From assembly GCA_900765235.1 (NCBI GenBank), contig CAAFRK010000168.1, forward strand, positions 1-7,950: 7,950 nucleotides of DNA, given 5' to 3'. Below, one piece after another: positions 1-6,777 of the stretch. Numbering within the stretch: the first letter of the stretch is position 1; the number at the start of each line of letters is the position of its first letter. The stretch is from an uncultured Veillonella sp. GTDB lineage: Bacteria > Bacillota_C > Negativicutes > Veillonellales > Veillonellaceae. Below the pieces are notes generated by a model that ran no database searches, was not told where the DNA came from, and saw only the letters and a list, made by a program, of their open reading frames with translations. The position numbers were made by a program, and so were the translations under genes.

Positions 1-36
1 ATAGTTTTCAGTGTATTGCTGGGAAAGGAGCGTGTG

Positions 37-465
37 ATGGGTAGCGGCTTTGAGTTTTTTGTATTTTACTTCTGTTGTGTGGCTCTTTGGTTAATACTTA
101 GTGGGTTGTATTTAATTATCAAACGATTTGTATTACGTCGCAATGGAACTCCAGTAACGATTGTGTCTATACTTCCACGAGTTACAAAGGAAATACCATT
201 TAGAGTGATTGGTGCGGATAGATATATTTATGGTTATGATATTAAGTATATTTTGAATGGTGAAACTCATACTGCTGAGAGTGTAGAGTTTTATATTCCT
301 TTTGCACCAACCAGTGGACCTATGGTTCAATTTAGTCCGACAGGTGTGCTTGCAAAAAATGGAGAAGTAAGTATAGATAATGTAAGGATAACTATTGTGT
401 ATGGCCTTGTTTCAATTGTATTAGGAATAGGGGTATTTTTGGGGATGTTGGATTTTGTTAGATAG
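37..465 (+). CDS. Small two-helix membrane protein, possibly DUF3592-like
   Basis: A 142-residue protein of unknown function. It has an N-terminal hydrophobic segment (about residues 5-28), a central polar beta-rich part (about 35-115), and a second hydrophobic segment near the C-terminus (about 119-139), so it is probably a membrane protein with two spanning helices. The middle reads like a DUF3592-type extracytoplasmic module: a Gly-Thr-Pro-Val start, alternating strands, then a Tyr-x-Ile-Lys-Tyr strand and a Gly-Glu turn. That family match is from memory and unproven. I chose the ATG at 37 because AAAGGAG (24-30) lies six bases upstream; an in-frame TTG at 16 lies before that ribosome site. 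The gene stands alone and ends just before a strong terminator. Its Tyr/Ile-rich, AT-rich codons differ from those of the metal-transport genes further right. Confidence 0.75.
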   Translation: MGSGFEFFVFYFCCVALWLILSGLYLIIKRFVLRRNGTPVTIVSILPRVTKEIPFRVIGADRYIYGYDIKYILNGETHTAESVEFYIPFAPTSGPMVQFSPTGVLAKNGEVSIDNVRITIVYGLVSIVLGIGVFLGMLDFVR

Positions 466-504
466 AAATAAATAGCTATATTTAATAATGTGTTAAATAC
501 ATAG

Positions 505-551
505 GCATCTAACATTAGATTATATATCTAGTGTTAGGTGCTTTTATTTTT
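505..551 (+). terminator. Rho-independent terminator after the small membrane protein
   Basis: A 16-bp stem (arms 505-520 and 526-541, with two G.U pairs in RNA) closes on a 5-base TATAT loop and runs straight into a T-rich tract (542-551). It separates the membrane-protein gene from the polymerase unit. Confidence 0.9.
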
Positions 552-574
552 CTATAAATTTACCTTTATAATAA

Positions 575-588
575 CAAACATATGTTTG
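575..588. promoter_or_regulatory. LexA/SOS-box-like palindrome over the polymerase promoter
   Basis: CAAACATATGTTTG is a perfect 14-bp palindrome. It differs from the Bacillus-type LexA (DinR) box core CGAAC-N4-GTTCG only at the second and thirteenth positions, which change symmetrically. It overlaps the -35 hexamer (586-591) of the promoter for a translesion polymerase, where a repressor would block RNA polymerase. The palindrome and its placement are seen directly; assigning it to LexA is inference from the similarity and the downstream gene. Confidence 0.7.
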
Positions 589-614
589 AAAATACTCTGT
601 ATTTTTGTTATACT
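586..614 (+). promoter_or_regulatory. SigA-type promoter for the Y-family polymerase
   Basis: TTGAAA (586-591), a 17-base spacer and TATACT (609-614) with a TG extended -10 (606-607). Transcription would begin near 621, giving a leader of about 65 bases before the ATG at 685. Confidence 0.8.
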
Positions 615-684
615 AATCATAGAAATTATTGTTCTTGTAATTCTTATAAACTTCAGGTATTTAGCGGTTTGAGGAGGTGTTTGT

Positions 685-1968
685 ATGGGTTCAGCTGATA
701 CGGATCGAATGTATATGTGCATTGATTTGAAGAGTTTTTACGCGTCTGTGGAGTGTGCCGATTTGGGGCTGGATCCGTTTACAACGCCTTTGGTGGTGGC
801 CGATGGGTCTCGTGGCAAAGGGGCTATTACACTAGCCATTTCACCGGCCTTAAAAAAGTTAGGTGTTAAGAATCGCAGTCGCCTTTTTGAGATTCCTCCG
901 CACATTGAATATTTAACGGTAAAGCCCCATATGAAGCGGTATATGCAGGTATCTGCTGAGATTTACGGGGTTTTGCTCAAGTATGTGGCGCCTGAAGATG
1001 TGCATGTGTACTCTATCGATGAGTATTTTATCGATAGTACGCCTTACTTACCGCTTTACAAGAAAACGCCCCGTGAGCTGGCGCAGATGCTACTTGATGC
1101 GGTGTTAGAGGCGACCAAGATTTATGCCACCGTTGGGATTGGAACAAACTTGTTTCTTGCCAAGATTGCTCTCGATATCCTCGCAAAACATGCACCTGAT
1201 TTTATAGGATATCTTGATGAAAGCCTCTTTAAAGAGAAAATTTGGTATCATCAGCCGTTGACCGACATTTGGCAGATTGGTAAGGGTATAGCCAATCGTT
1301 TGCACAAGTATGGCGCTTATGATTTGCATGGCATCACCATGGTTCCAGAGGCCAAGTTGTACAAGGAATTTGGTGTTAATGCAGAGCTCATTATCGATCA
1401 TGCTTGGGGCCGTGAGCCGTGTACGATTGCAGATATCCATGCGTATCGTCCTATCAAGCATTCTATCTCGCATAGCCAGATTTTATTGCGTAACTATACT
1501 TATGAAGAGGCGTACGTGCCTATGCGAGAAATGGTGGAGTCCTTGGTACTAGAGCTTTTACAAATCAAAGGGGTTACGAATCATATTCATGTTCATATTG
1601 GCTATGCAGATGATATGGTGCGCTCTACTGGAGGTTCTAAAAAGCTTAAACAGTACACTGATTCATTGCAAGCATTAACGACGGCAGTAATTAAATTATA
1701 TGAACAACATTGCCATAAAAATGAACTTATACGGCGTATAGGCGTAAGCTTTGAGGATTTAGTCAATCGCTCTGCTATACCTCAGGAGATAGATTTATTT
1801 AGCTCTCTTGCGACGGAGGAAGAGGAAAAGGAGCGGCAAGTACATGAGGCGATGTTATCTATCAAGGAGCAGTTCGGTAAAAACTCTATTTTACGTGCCT
1901 CTAGCTTGCAAGATGAAGGGACAATGCGCTTTAGAAATACCTTGGTAGGTGGCCATAATGGGGAATAA
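685..1968 (+). CDS. Y-family translesion DNA polymerase, UvrX/YqjW (UmuC-like) type
   Basis: A 427-residue error-prone polymerase expected to copy past damaged template bases. The palm carboxylates are visible: Asp14 in the CIDLKSFYASVE motif, and Asp112-Glu113 in YSIDEYFID. Tyr19 sits at the usual steric-gate position. The thumb helix-hairpin-helix lies around 195-217 (IWQIGKGIANRL), and the little finger follows from about 255 to 355. QEIDLF at 367-372 fits a beta-clamp-binding motif, placed in the C-terminal tail as usual. Length and the DLKSFYASVE wording fit the B. subtilis UvrX/YqjW group better than DinB. The start is supported by GAGGAGG (671-677) seven bases upstream. A LexA-like box over the promoter suggests SOS induction. 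A YolD-like gene follows after 81 bases, as in yqjW-yqjX. No UmuD-like gene is seen. The family is clear; the exact in vivo role is inferred. Confidence 0.95.
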   Translation: MGSADTDRMYMCIDLKSFYASVECADLGLDPFTTPLVVADGSRGKGAITLAISPALKKLGVKNRSRLFEIPPHIEYLTVKPHMKRYMQVSAEIYGVLLKYVAPEDVHVYSIDEYFIDSTPYLPLYKKTPRELAQMLLDAVLEATKIYATVGIGTNLFLAKIALDILAKHAPDFIGYLDESLFKEKIWYHQPLTDIWQIGKGIANRLHKYGAYDLHGITMVPEAKLYKEFGVNAELIIDHAWGREPCTIADIHAYRPIKHSISHSQILLRNYTYEEAYVPMREMVESLVLELLQIKGVTNHIHVHIGYADDMVRSTGGSKKLKQYTDSLQALTTAVIKLYEQHCHKNELIRRIGVSFEDLVNRSAIPQEIDLFSSLATEEEEKERQVHEAMLSIKEQFGKNSILRASSLQDEGTMRFRNTLVGGHNGE

Positions 1969-2049
1969 ATAGTGTAATGGATACCATGGTAATTGAACGA
2001 AGGACAACAATTGAAAATAGATTAGTCGCATAAGGGGAGGTATACATTA

Positions 2050-2382
2050 ATGAAACATCGTATGTCTCGTTTGCAACGAGCAAAACAATTTATGCCCTTT
2101 GCGGCATTAAAGGGATTTGAAGTATTACTGGCAGCTGTGGCACGGCCTAAAGAGCATCGTGTAGAGCTATCGGAGGATCAAGTAGATGAGTTAAATAAGG
2201 TTTTACAGACTATACATTGCGGAGAATGGGTGCGAATTGTTTACTACAATAAACAAAGATATACAGAGCTTATAGGGGCTGTTGATATGATTAGTGCGCA
2301 AATGCAAATTATATCTGTTCAAGGCATAGATATTCCCTTTAGATCTATTAAGGAATTGAATCTGTATGATATGACAATATAA
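2050..2382 (+). CDS. YolD-like domain protein, polymerase partner gene
   Basis: A 110-residue protein matching the YolD-like family (I recall PF08863). Basic residues and the RAKQFMPFAALKGFE segment open the protein (about 8-24), a short helix with LSEDQVDELNKVL follows (40-52), then beta strands with a WVRIVYY core (60-66) and an ending of the form IPFRSIKELNLYD. Family members usually sit next to UvrX/YqjW-type polymerases; their biochemical role is not established, though a UmuD-like accessory role has been proposed. The gene lies 81 bases after the polymerase stop. That gap shows no convincing promoter, so the two are probably co-transcribed. A strong GGGGAGG (2034-2040) nine bases before the ATG would let it be translated independently. 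Confidence 0.88.
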   Translation: MKHRMSRLQRAKQFMPFAALKGFEVLLAAVARPKEHRVELSEDQVDELNKVLQTIHCGEWVRIVYYNKQRYTELIGAVDMISAQMQIISVQGIDIPFRSIKELNLYDMTI

Positions 2383-2398
2383 AGAGTTGTCTTTATAT
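2377..2398 (+). repeat. AT-rich inverted repeat over the yolD-like stop codon
   Basis: A perfect 9-bp hairpin, ATATAAAGA (2377-2385) and TCTTTATAT (2390-2398), with a GTTG loop. It includes the stop codon of the yolD-like gene. There is no clear T-tract after it, so it is at best a weak terminator or a transcript-end stabiliser. Confidence 0.35.
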
Positions 2399-2451
2399 AT
2401 GGTTTAAGGGCTAGAGTTAAGGTGTGATTCGGTATACAATGATGAAAAGGG

Positions 2452-2479
2452 TTGTAATTTAATTATATTCTCGTATAAA
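2452..2479 (+). promoter_or_regulatory. Possible promoter for the permease-binding protein fusion
   Basis: TTGTAA (2452-2457), a 16-base spacer and TATAAA (2474-2479), in the 172-base gap between the yolD-like stop and the fusion ATG. A second candidate -10, TATACT at 2514-2519, lacks a good -35. The region is AT-rich, so chance matches are likely. Confidence 0.35.
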
Positions 2480-2554
2480 AATACCCTATATGATTAGCTG
2501 TTATATGACTATATATACTCTTTGTATTGTTTTATGAGAAAGGCGGTATCTGTA

Positions 2555-4087
2555 ATGCATGAGGTCATATCATTACTTATCAATCGCTATGATTTTTTCC
2601 TCCAGTTGTTATGGGAACATATAGAAATTTCAGTATTAGCTTCTGTTATTGCTACCATCATCGGTGGATTATTGGGTGTGTTTATATACGAATATAAACG
2701 GCTAGCTGCGCCCGTTATGGTAGTGGTTAATTTCCTATATACGATTCCATCTATATCGATGTTAGGCCTTTTGTTGTATGTATCAGGTGTTGGTAATACG
2801 ACGGCTATTATTGCATTGGTTATATATGCTTTATTACCGATGGTACGAAATACATTTACTGGTCTCAGCCAGATTGATGAAGCCATGTGTGAAGCGGGAA
2901 TTGCGTTAGGGCTTACAAGGATGCAACGTTTGTGGAATATAGAGATTCCCTTGGCCATGCCGACTATTATGGCTGGTATACGGACTATGCTCGTTATGAC
3001 CATTGCCTTGACAGGTATTGCATCCTTTATTGGTGCTGGTGGTTTAGGTGTGGCGATTTATAGGGGCATTACAACGAATCAAAGTGCTTTGACGATTGCT
3101 GGTAGTCTACTGATTGCATTATTAGCCATTACTGTTGATGCGCTCTTTTCTTTAGGTGAAAGAGTAACGCGTATTAGCCCTCATATGAAGCGCTATACGA
3201 TTATATTTGTTTCGATTATGACGATAATTGCGATGGGGATAGGTGGCTGGGCTATGTATTGTCGTCATGTGAAGACCGATATTATTCATATTGCAACAAA
3301 ACCTATGACGGAACAGCTTATTTTGGGGAATGTTTTAAAAGAATTAATCGAGAAGAAGACTGATCTAACCGTAGAGGTTACAGAAGGTGTAGGTGGTGGT
3401 ACATCAAATATTCAACCAGCTATGCTTTCCGGTCAATTTGACATATATCCTGAATATACTGGTACGGCTTGGTCTGCTGTGTTGAAACGTACGGATGCTT
3501 ATGATGAAAGTCTATTTAATGAGCTTTCACAGGCCTATAAAGAGAAATATAATTTTGAGTGGGTCGGTATGTATGGCTTTAATAATACCTATGGCATAGG
3601 GGTGCGCAATGAAATCGTTCAGAGTTATGGCCTAAAAACGTATTCTGATCTTGCTCGTATAGCACCATCCCTAACATTAGGAGGGGAATATGATTTCTTT
3701 GGCCGTGAGGATGGCTATGCTGGATTACAACGCGTGTATGACATGAGGTTTAAATCTACTAAAGATATGGATATAGGGCTAAAATATACGGCTATTAGTC
3801 GTGGTGAGGTGGATGCAATGCCAATATTCACGACTGATGGTCAATTAAGTATTGCACCGATTACGGTGTTACAAGATGATAAACATTTATATCCATCCTA
3901 TATGTCTGGTAATGTGGTGCGTAGCGACGTGTTGATTGCTCATCCTGAACTGCGGCCTGTATTAGAAAGTTTGAATCATACGATTACAGATCAAGAGATG
4001 GCGAAGATGAATTACGCCGTTGAAACGGAACATCAATTGCCAGCTGATGTAGCACATAAATTCCTGGTAGAACGAAATTTGATATAA
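2555..4087 (+). CDS. ABC transporter permease-substrate-binding protein fusion (OpuF/EgtU type)
   Basis: A 510-residue membrane protein for solute uptake. Residues 1-205 form the permease, with several hydrophobic helices and the ATPase-contacting EAA loop (about 109-136, EAMCEAGIALGL... ending IPLAMP). One further helix (about 214-235) anchors a binding domain (about 243-510) outside the membrane. That domain has the ProX/OpuBC hallmarks DIYPEYTGT (296-304), NNTYGIGV (343-350), TDG (427-429) and LQDDKHLYPSY (439-449). Fusions of this build import glycine betaine, choline or carnitine (OpuF, BusAB), or ergothioneine (EgtU, of similar length); I cannot decide the substrate. The ATG at 2555 follows AAAGGCGG (2539-2546); an upstream TTG at 2522 and an ATG at 2534 are less well placed. 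No ATPase gene adjoins it, so the nucleotide-binding subunit must be encoded elsewhere. Confidence 0.92.
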   Translation: MHEVISLLINRYDFFLQLLWEHIEISVLASVIATIIGGLLGVFIYEYKRLAAPVMVVVNFLYTIPSISMLGLLLYVSGVGNTTAIIALVIYALLPMVRNTFTGLSQIDEAMCEAGIALGLTRMQRLWNIEIPLAMPTIMAGIRTMLVMTIALTGIASFIGAGGLGVAIYRGITTNQSALTIAGSLLIALLAITVDALFSLGERVTRISPHMKRYTIIFVSIMTIIAMGIGGWAMYCRHVKTDIIHIATKPMTEQLILGNVLKELIEKKTDLTVEVTEGVGGGTSNIQPAMLSGQFDIYPEYTGTAWSAVLKRTDAYDESLFNELSQAYKEKYNFEWVGMYGFNNTYGIGVRNEIVQSYGLKTYSDLARIAPSLTLGGEYDFFGREDGYAGLQRVYDMRFKSTKDMDIGLKYTAISRGEVDAMPIFTTDGQLSIAPITVLQDDKHLYPSYMSGNVVRSDVLIAHPELRPVLESLNHTITDQEMAKMNYAVETEHQLPADVAHKFLVERNLI

Positions 4088-4141
4088 GGTGAATATAGTT
4101 AGAACTAAAGTAAATAAAATTTGATATATATAGTGAATATA
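4075..4141 (+). repeat. Imperfect direct repeat at the end of the fusion gene
   Basis: AAATTTGATATA occurs at 4075-4086 and 4117-4128, followed in each case by GTGAATATA (4089-4097 and 4133-4141). The first copy contains the gene's stop codon. The intervals of 42 and 44 bases suggest a decayed tandem duplication. Confidence 0.5.
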
Positions 4142-4149
4142 ATTTTGTA

Positions 4150-4178
4150 TTGACATTTAATCTTCTTCAATGTAAAAT
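4150..4178 (+). promoter_or_regulatory. Promoter of the metal-exporting ATPase gene
   Basis: A consensus TTGACA (4150-4155), a 17-base spacer and TAAAAT (4173-4178). It is one of the two best promoter matches in the window. The start point would be near 4185, inside the operator-like palindrome, leaving a leader of about 157 bases before the ATG. Confidence 0.8.
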
Positions 4179-4182
4179 AAAC

Positions 4183-4202
4183 ATATGAACAGATATTCAT
4201 AT
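4183..4202. promoter_or_regulatory. ArsR/SmtB-family (CadC/CzrA-like) operator
   Basis: ATATGAA-N6-TTCATAT: perfect 7-bp arms (4183-4189 and 4196-4202) around CAGATA. This matches the known 12-2-12 operator pattern of metal-sensing ArsR/SmtB repressors (SmtB, CzrA, ZiaR, CadC), whose cores read TGAA-N6-TTCA. It begins five bases after the -10 and covers the expected start point, the usual repressor position. The palindrome is seen; the identity of the repressor is inferred, and no ArsR-family gene is in the window. Confidence 0.75.
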
Positions 4203-4214
4203 AAAGAATATCTG
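4190..4214 (+). repeat. Leader inverted repeat overlapping the operator
   Basis: A perfect 9-bp inverted repeat, CAGATATTC (4190-4198) and GAATATCTG (4206-4214), with a 7-base ATATAAA loop. It shares its left arm with the right half of the operator palindrome. It would form a hairpin at the 5' end of the transcript, or offer a second protein-binding half-site. Confidence 0.55.
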
Positions 4215-4341
4215 ATGAAAAATGTTTAGGAACATATATAACAAGATATGAAACAAGATATGTCTAATAAGTATTAGAAAAATATTACCTATTAATTTAC
4301 AATACAGGATAGAAGATTTCACTATTATCAAAGGAGATATC

Positions 4342-6474
4342 ATGGAAGAAACATTGCTATTGAAGGATTTGAACTGTCCGAACTGCGCAGCAAAAATTGA
4401 AGATCGTATCCGTAAAATGGATGTGGTAGAGACTGCCAATTTTACACTTGCTACACATCAATTAAAATTAACCGGCTCTTGGGAAGACCGTGAAGCTCTT
4501 AAACGTGACATTCAAGACATTTGTGATACCATCGAAGAGGGCGTAACCGTAGCAGATTATGAACGTAAATCTAAAGCGGCTATGAATGATCATGGTTCTG
4601 ACCAGGATCGTGGTAGTGATGCTGTAACAATTGCAGTCATCGTAGCAGGCTTGTTATTCATAGCCTACGAAGGGTTGACTACAGTTGTGCCGTCCATCGG
4701 CTTGCCAGAGTCTATCGAAACTCCAATTTACTATATTGCCTATATTCTTCTTGCATTCCCAGTATTGCGCATCGCAGGTCGCAATATCTTAAAAGGCCAA
4801 GTGTTCGACGAGAACTTCTTGATGTCTATCGCTACATTGGGCGCTATTGCTATCGATGCATTGCCTGAAGCCGTAGGCGTTATCTTGTTCTACCGTATCG
4901 GTGAGTTCTTCGAAGAAAAAGCAACTGATCGTAGTCGTACAGAAATCATGAACGCTGTCGATATGCGTCCTCAAGAGGTGCGGGTTGTAGATACAGACTG
5001 CGGTGGTGAAATCGTAGTTATGGCTCCTGAAAAGGTTGAAGTAGGCTGGACTATCGAAGTTCGTCCTGGCGATTTAATTCCTCTAGACGGCACAGTGCTT
5101 GAAGGTGAAACACGCGTTAATACAGCGCCTGTAACAGGTGAACCTGTACCTGTTCGCGCCGTACCTGGCACTCAACTTATGTCTGGTTGTATCAACGAAT
5201 CTGGTCGCATTACAATGCGTGTAGATAAGGTTCTTGAAGAATCCATGGTTACTAAAATTCTTGATGCCGTGGAAAATGCAGCATCCTCTAAACCTAAAAT
5301 CGACCGTTTTATCACGCGTTTTGCTCGCGTATACACACCAATCGTTGTAGCTCTTGCATTGGCTGTAGCTATCATCCCATCCCTTATTACTGGTGAATGG
5401 CATAAATGGATCTACACAGCCTTAACATTCCTCGTTATTTCTTGCCCATGTGCATTGGTGCTTAGCGTGCCACTTGCATTCTTCTCCGGTATCGGCAATG
5501 CGTCTAAACACGGTATCTTATTAAAAGGTGGTCGTGTTATCGAGGCATTGGCTAATGTGAAAGCCGTAGCTCTTGATAAAACTGGTACCATCACATCTGG
5601 TGAGTTCAAAGTTCACAGCGTAGAAACTGTAGGCTCTCATGTAAGTTCCAGTCAATTGTTATCCATGGCGGCAGCTATCGAAGCCGTTTCTACACATCCA
5701 ATCGCAACAAGCATCGTGTCTGAAGCAAAAGATCAAGGCCTTACAGTGGAACCTTCTGATTTCGTTCAAGAGTTAGCTGGTGAAGGTATGGTGGGTATGA
5801 CTGATGGTCAACAAGTACTTATTGGTAACCGTCGCCTTATGGAACGCTATAATGTGCAAGGCTATCCAACAGAGGCTGCTGAATATGGCACAGAAGTTCT
5901 TGTCGCAGAAGGTAATACATACTTAGGTCGTATCATCATCGCCGATGAAGCTCGCCCAGACTCTGCTGAAGCGATTGCTAATCTTAATGGTCAAGATATT
6001 AAAACTGTTATGCTTACAGGTGATGCTGAAGCAAGTGCAAATTACATTGCTAAAGAAACTGGCGTAAGTGCTGTACGTGCTCAGTTGTTGCCACAAGATA
6101 AATTGTCCGTAGTACAAGATATTCGCTCTGAATATGGTCCAACTATGTTCGTAGGGGACGGCATCAACGATGCTCCAGTACTTGCTGGTGCTGATGTAGG
6201 TGGCGCGATGGGTAGTGGTGCTGATGCGGCTATCGAGGCAGCAGATGTTGTGTTCATGCGTCCGTCCTTGACTGCTATTGCACACATTCTTGACTTGTCC
6301 AAAGCGACATTGCGTGTAGCATGGCAAAACGTAGTATTCGCTATTGCTGTAAAAATCCTTATCATGGCGCTTGGCCTCATGGGCTATGCATCCATGTGGT
6401 GGGCAGTATTTGGTGATACTGGCGTATCCATCCTTTGTATCTTGAACTCTGTTCGTATCTTGCGCCGCAATTAG
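4342..6474 (+). CDS. cadA: Zn/Cd/Pb-exporting P1B-type ATPase (CadA/ZntA)
   Basis: A 710-residue pump that uses ATP to expel divalent soft metals across the cytoplasmic membrane. An N-terminal heavy-metal domain (about 1-72) carries CPNC (Cys12, Cys15), followed by a short acidic, polar linker. Two helices lead into the core; the actuator has TGE (265-267) and the metal-site helix has CPC (368-370). The phosphorylation loop DKTGT (Asp412), the nucleotide-binding His452-Pro453 and the hinge GDGINDAP (605-612) are all intact. Lys671 and Asp692 lie 21 residues apart, as Lys693 and Asp714 do in E. coli ZntA, which marks the Zn/Cd/Pb subgroup and argues against copper. AAAGGAG (4330-4336) precedes the ATG by five bases. 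The promoter carries an ArsR/SmtB-like operator. Codons favour C-ending ATC and TTC, unlike the preceding gene. The length is normal for CadA. Confidence 0.96.
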   Translation: MEETLLLKDLNCPNCAAKIEDRIRKMDVVETANFTLATHQLKLTGSWEDREALKRDIQDICDTIEEGVTVADYERKSKAAMNDHGSDQDRGSDAVTIAVIVAGLLFIAYEGLTTVVPSIGLPESIETPIYYIAYILLAFPVLRIAGRNILKGQVFDENFLMSIATLGAIAIDALPEAVGVILFYRIGEFFEEKATDRSRTEIMNAVDMRPQEVRVVDTDCGGEIVVMAPEKVEVGWTIEVRPGDLIPLDGTVLEGETRVNTAPVTGEPVPVRAVPGTQLMSGCINESGRITMRVDKVLEESMVTKILDAVENAASSKPKIDRFITRFARVYTPIVVALALAVAIIPSLITGEWHKWIYTALTFLVISCPCALVLSVPLAFFSGIGNASKHGILLKGGRVIEALANVKAVALDKTGTITSGEFKVHSVETVGSHVSSSQLLSMAAAIEAVSTHPIATSIVSEAKDQGLTVEPSDFVQELAGEGMVGMTDGQQVLIGNRRLMERYNVQGYPTEAAEYGTEVLVAEGNTYLGRIIIADEARPDSAEAIANLNGQDIKTVMLTGDAEASANYIAKETGVSAVRAQLLPQDKLSVVQDIRSEYGPTMFVGDGINDAPVLAGADVGGAMGSGADAAIEAADVVFMRPSLTAIAHILDLSKATLRVAWQNVVFAIAVKILIMALGLMGYASMWWAVFGDTGVSILCILNSVRILRRN

Positions 6475-6552
6475 GTGAAAGCAGAGTTTATAGCTCTGTA
6501 GAGGAACGAAATAAATTATATTCTCCTGATCTGAATAATTAGGGCCGCTATA

Positions 6553-6599
6553 AATAACCTCTAGGTTAGTAACTAACTAACTTAGAGGTTATTTTATTG
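6553..6599 (+). terminator. Rho-independent terminator after cadA
   Basis: An 18-bp stem (arms 6553-6570 and 6576-6593, one G.U pair) with an AACTA loop, followed by TTATTG, so the T-tract is partly built into the arm. The A-rich left flank means it could also act weakly on the other strand. Confidence 0.88.
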
Positions 6600-6705
6600 T
6601 GTGGATTAAACATTTACGATACTTTTACTATATACATTTGTACATCATAAATAGACATAAAACTGTATATGTATGTTCTAGATACACAAAACTTTCACAA
6701 TTGAA

Positions 6706-6735
6706 TTGAATAATAGCTATAAAATAGTATATAAT
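6706..6735 (+). promoter_or_regulatory. Promoter of corA
   Basis: TTGAAT (6706-6711), an 18-base spacer and a perfect TATAAT (6730-6735). The start point would be near 6742, giving a leader of about 36 bases ahead of the ATG at 6778. This also argues against translation starting at the in-frame TTG at 6706. Confidence 0.65.
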
Positions 6736-6777
6736 TTATTAGATGATTACTATAAGTTCGTTGGAAGGAGGGATAGC

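Larger units (their letters stand above)
6475..6777. other. 303-base intergenic region between the cadA and corA coding sequences
   Basis: It holds a small hairpin right after the cadA stop (CAGAG 6482-6486 with CTCTG 6494-6498), the main cadA terminator, an AT-rich stretch (about 6600-6700) in which I see nothing, and then the corA promoter and ribosome site. I found no gene and no recognisable Mg-sensing riboswitch here. Confidence 0.7.

Noticed and set aside
16..36. TTG at 16 as the start of the small membrane protein
   Set aside because: The ribosome site AAAGGAG (24-30) lies inside this extension and is correctly spaced for the ATG at 37.
1105..1552. Overlapping open frames within the polymerase gene on both strands
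   Set aside because: The polymerase frame carries all family motifs through this stretch; the others are chance openings.
2522..2554. TTG at 2522 or ATG at 2534 as the start of the fusion transporter
   Set aside because: Neither has a ribosome site, while AAAGGCGG (2539-2546) is spaced for the ATG at 2555, where family homology also begins.
4150..4202. MerR-type (ZntR/CueR) regulation of cadA
   Set aside because: MerR targets have a 19-20-base spacer with the palindrome between -35 and -10. Here the spacer is 17 bases and the palindrome lies after the -10.
4789..6380. Several antisense reading frames of 60-134 codons opposite cadA
   Set aside because: They mirror the strongly conserved ATPase frame, lack ribosome sites and promoters, and their translations resemble no family.
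4342..6474. Copper-exporting ATPase (CopA)
   Set aside because: CPC alone is shared with CopA, but the Lys671/Asp692 pair with its GDTG context belongs to the Zn/Cd/Pb group, and the copper-type helix 7-8 signatures are missing.
6706..6777. TTG at 6706 as the start of CorA
   Set aside because: The stretch contains a promoter (TTGAAT-18-TATAAT) and the AAGGAGGG ribosome site of the ATG at 6778; the extra residues do not look like CorA.
6594..6777. Mg-sensing riboswitch (M-box) before corA
   Set aside because: The likely leader is only about 36 bases and the region has no multi-helix architecture or terminator just before corA.
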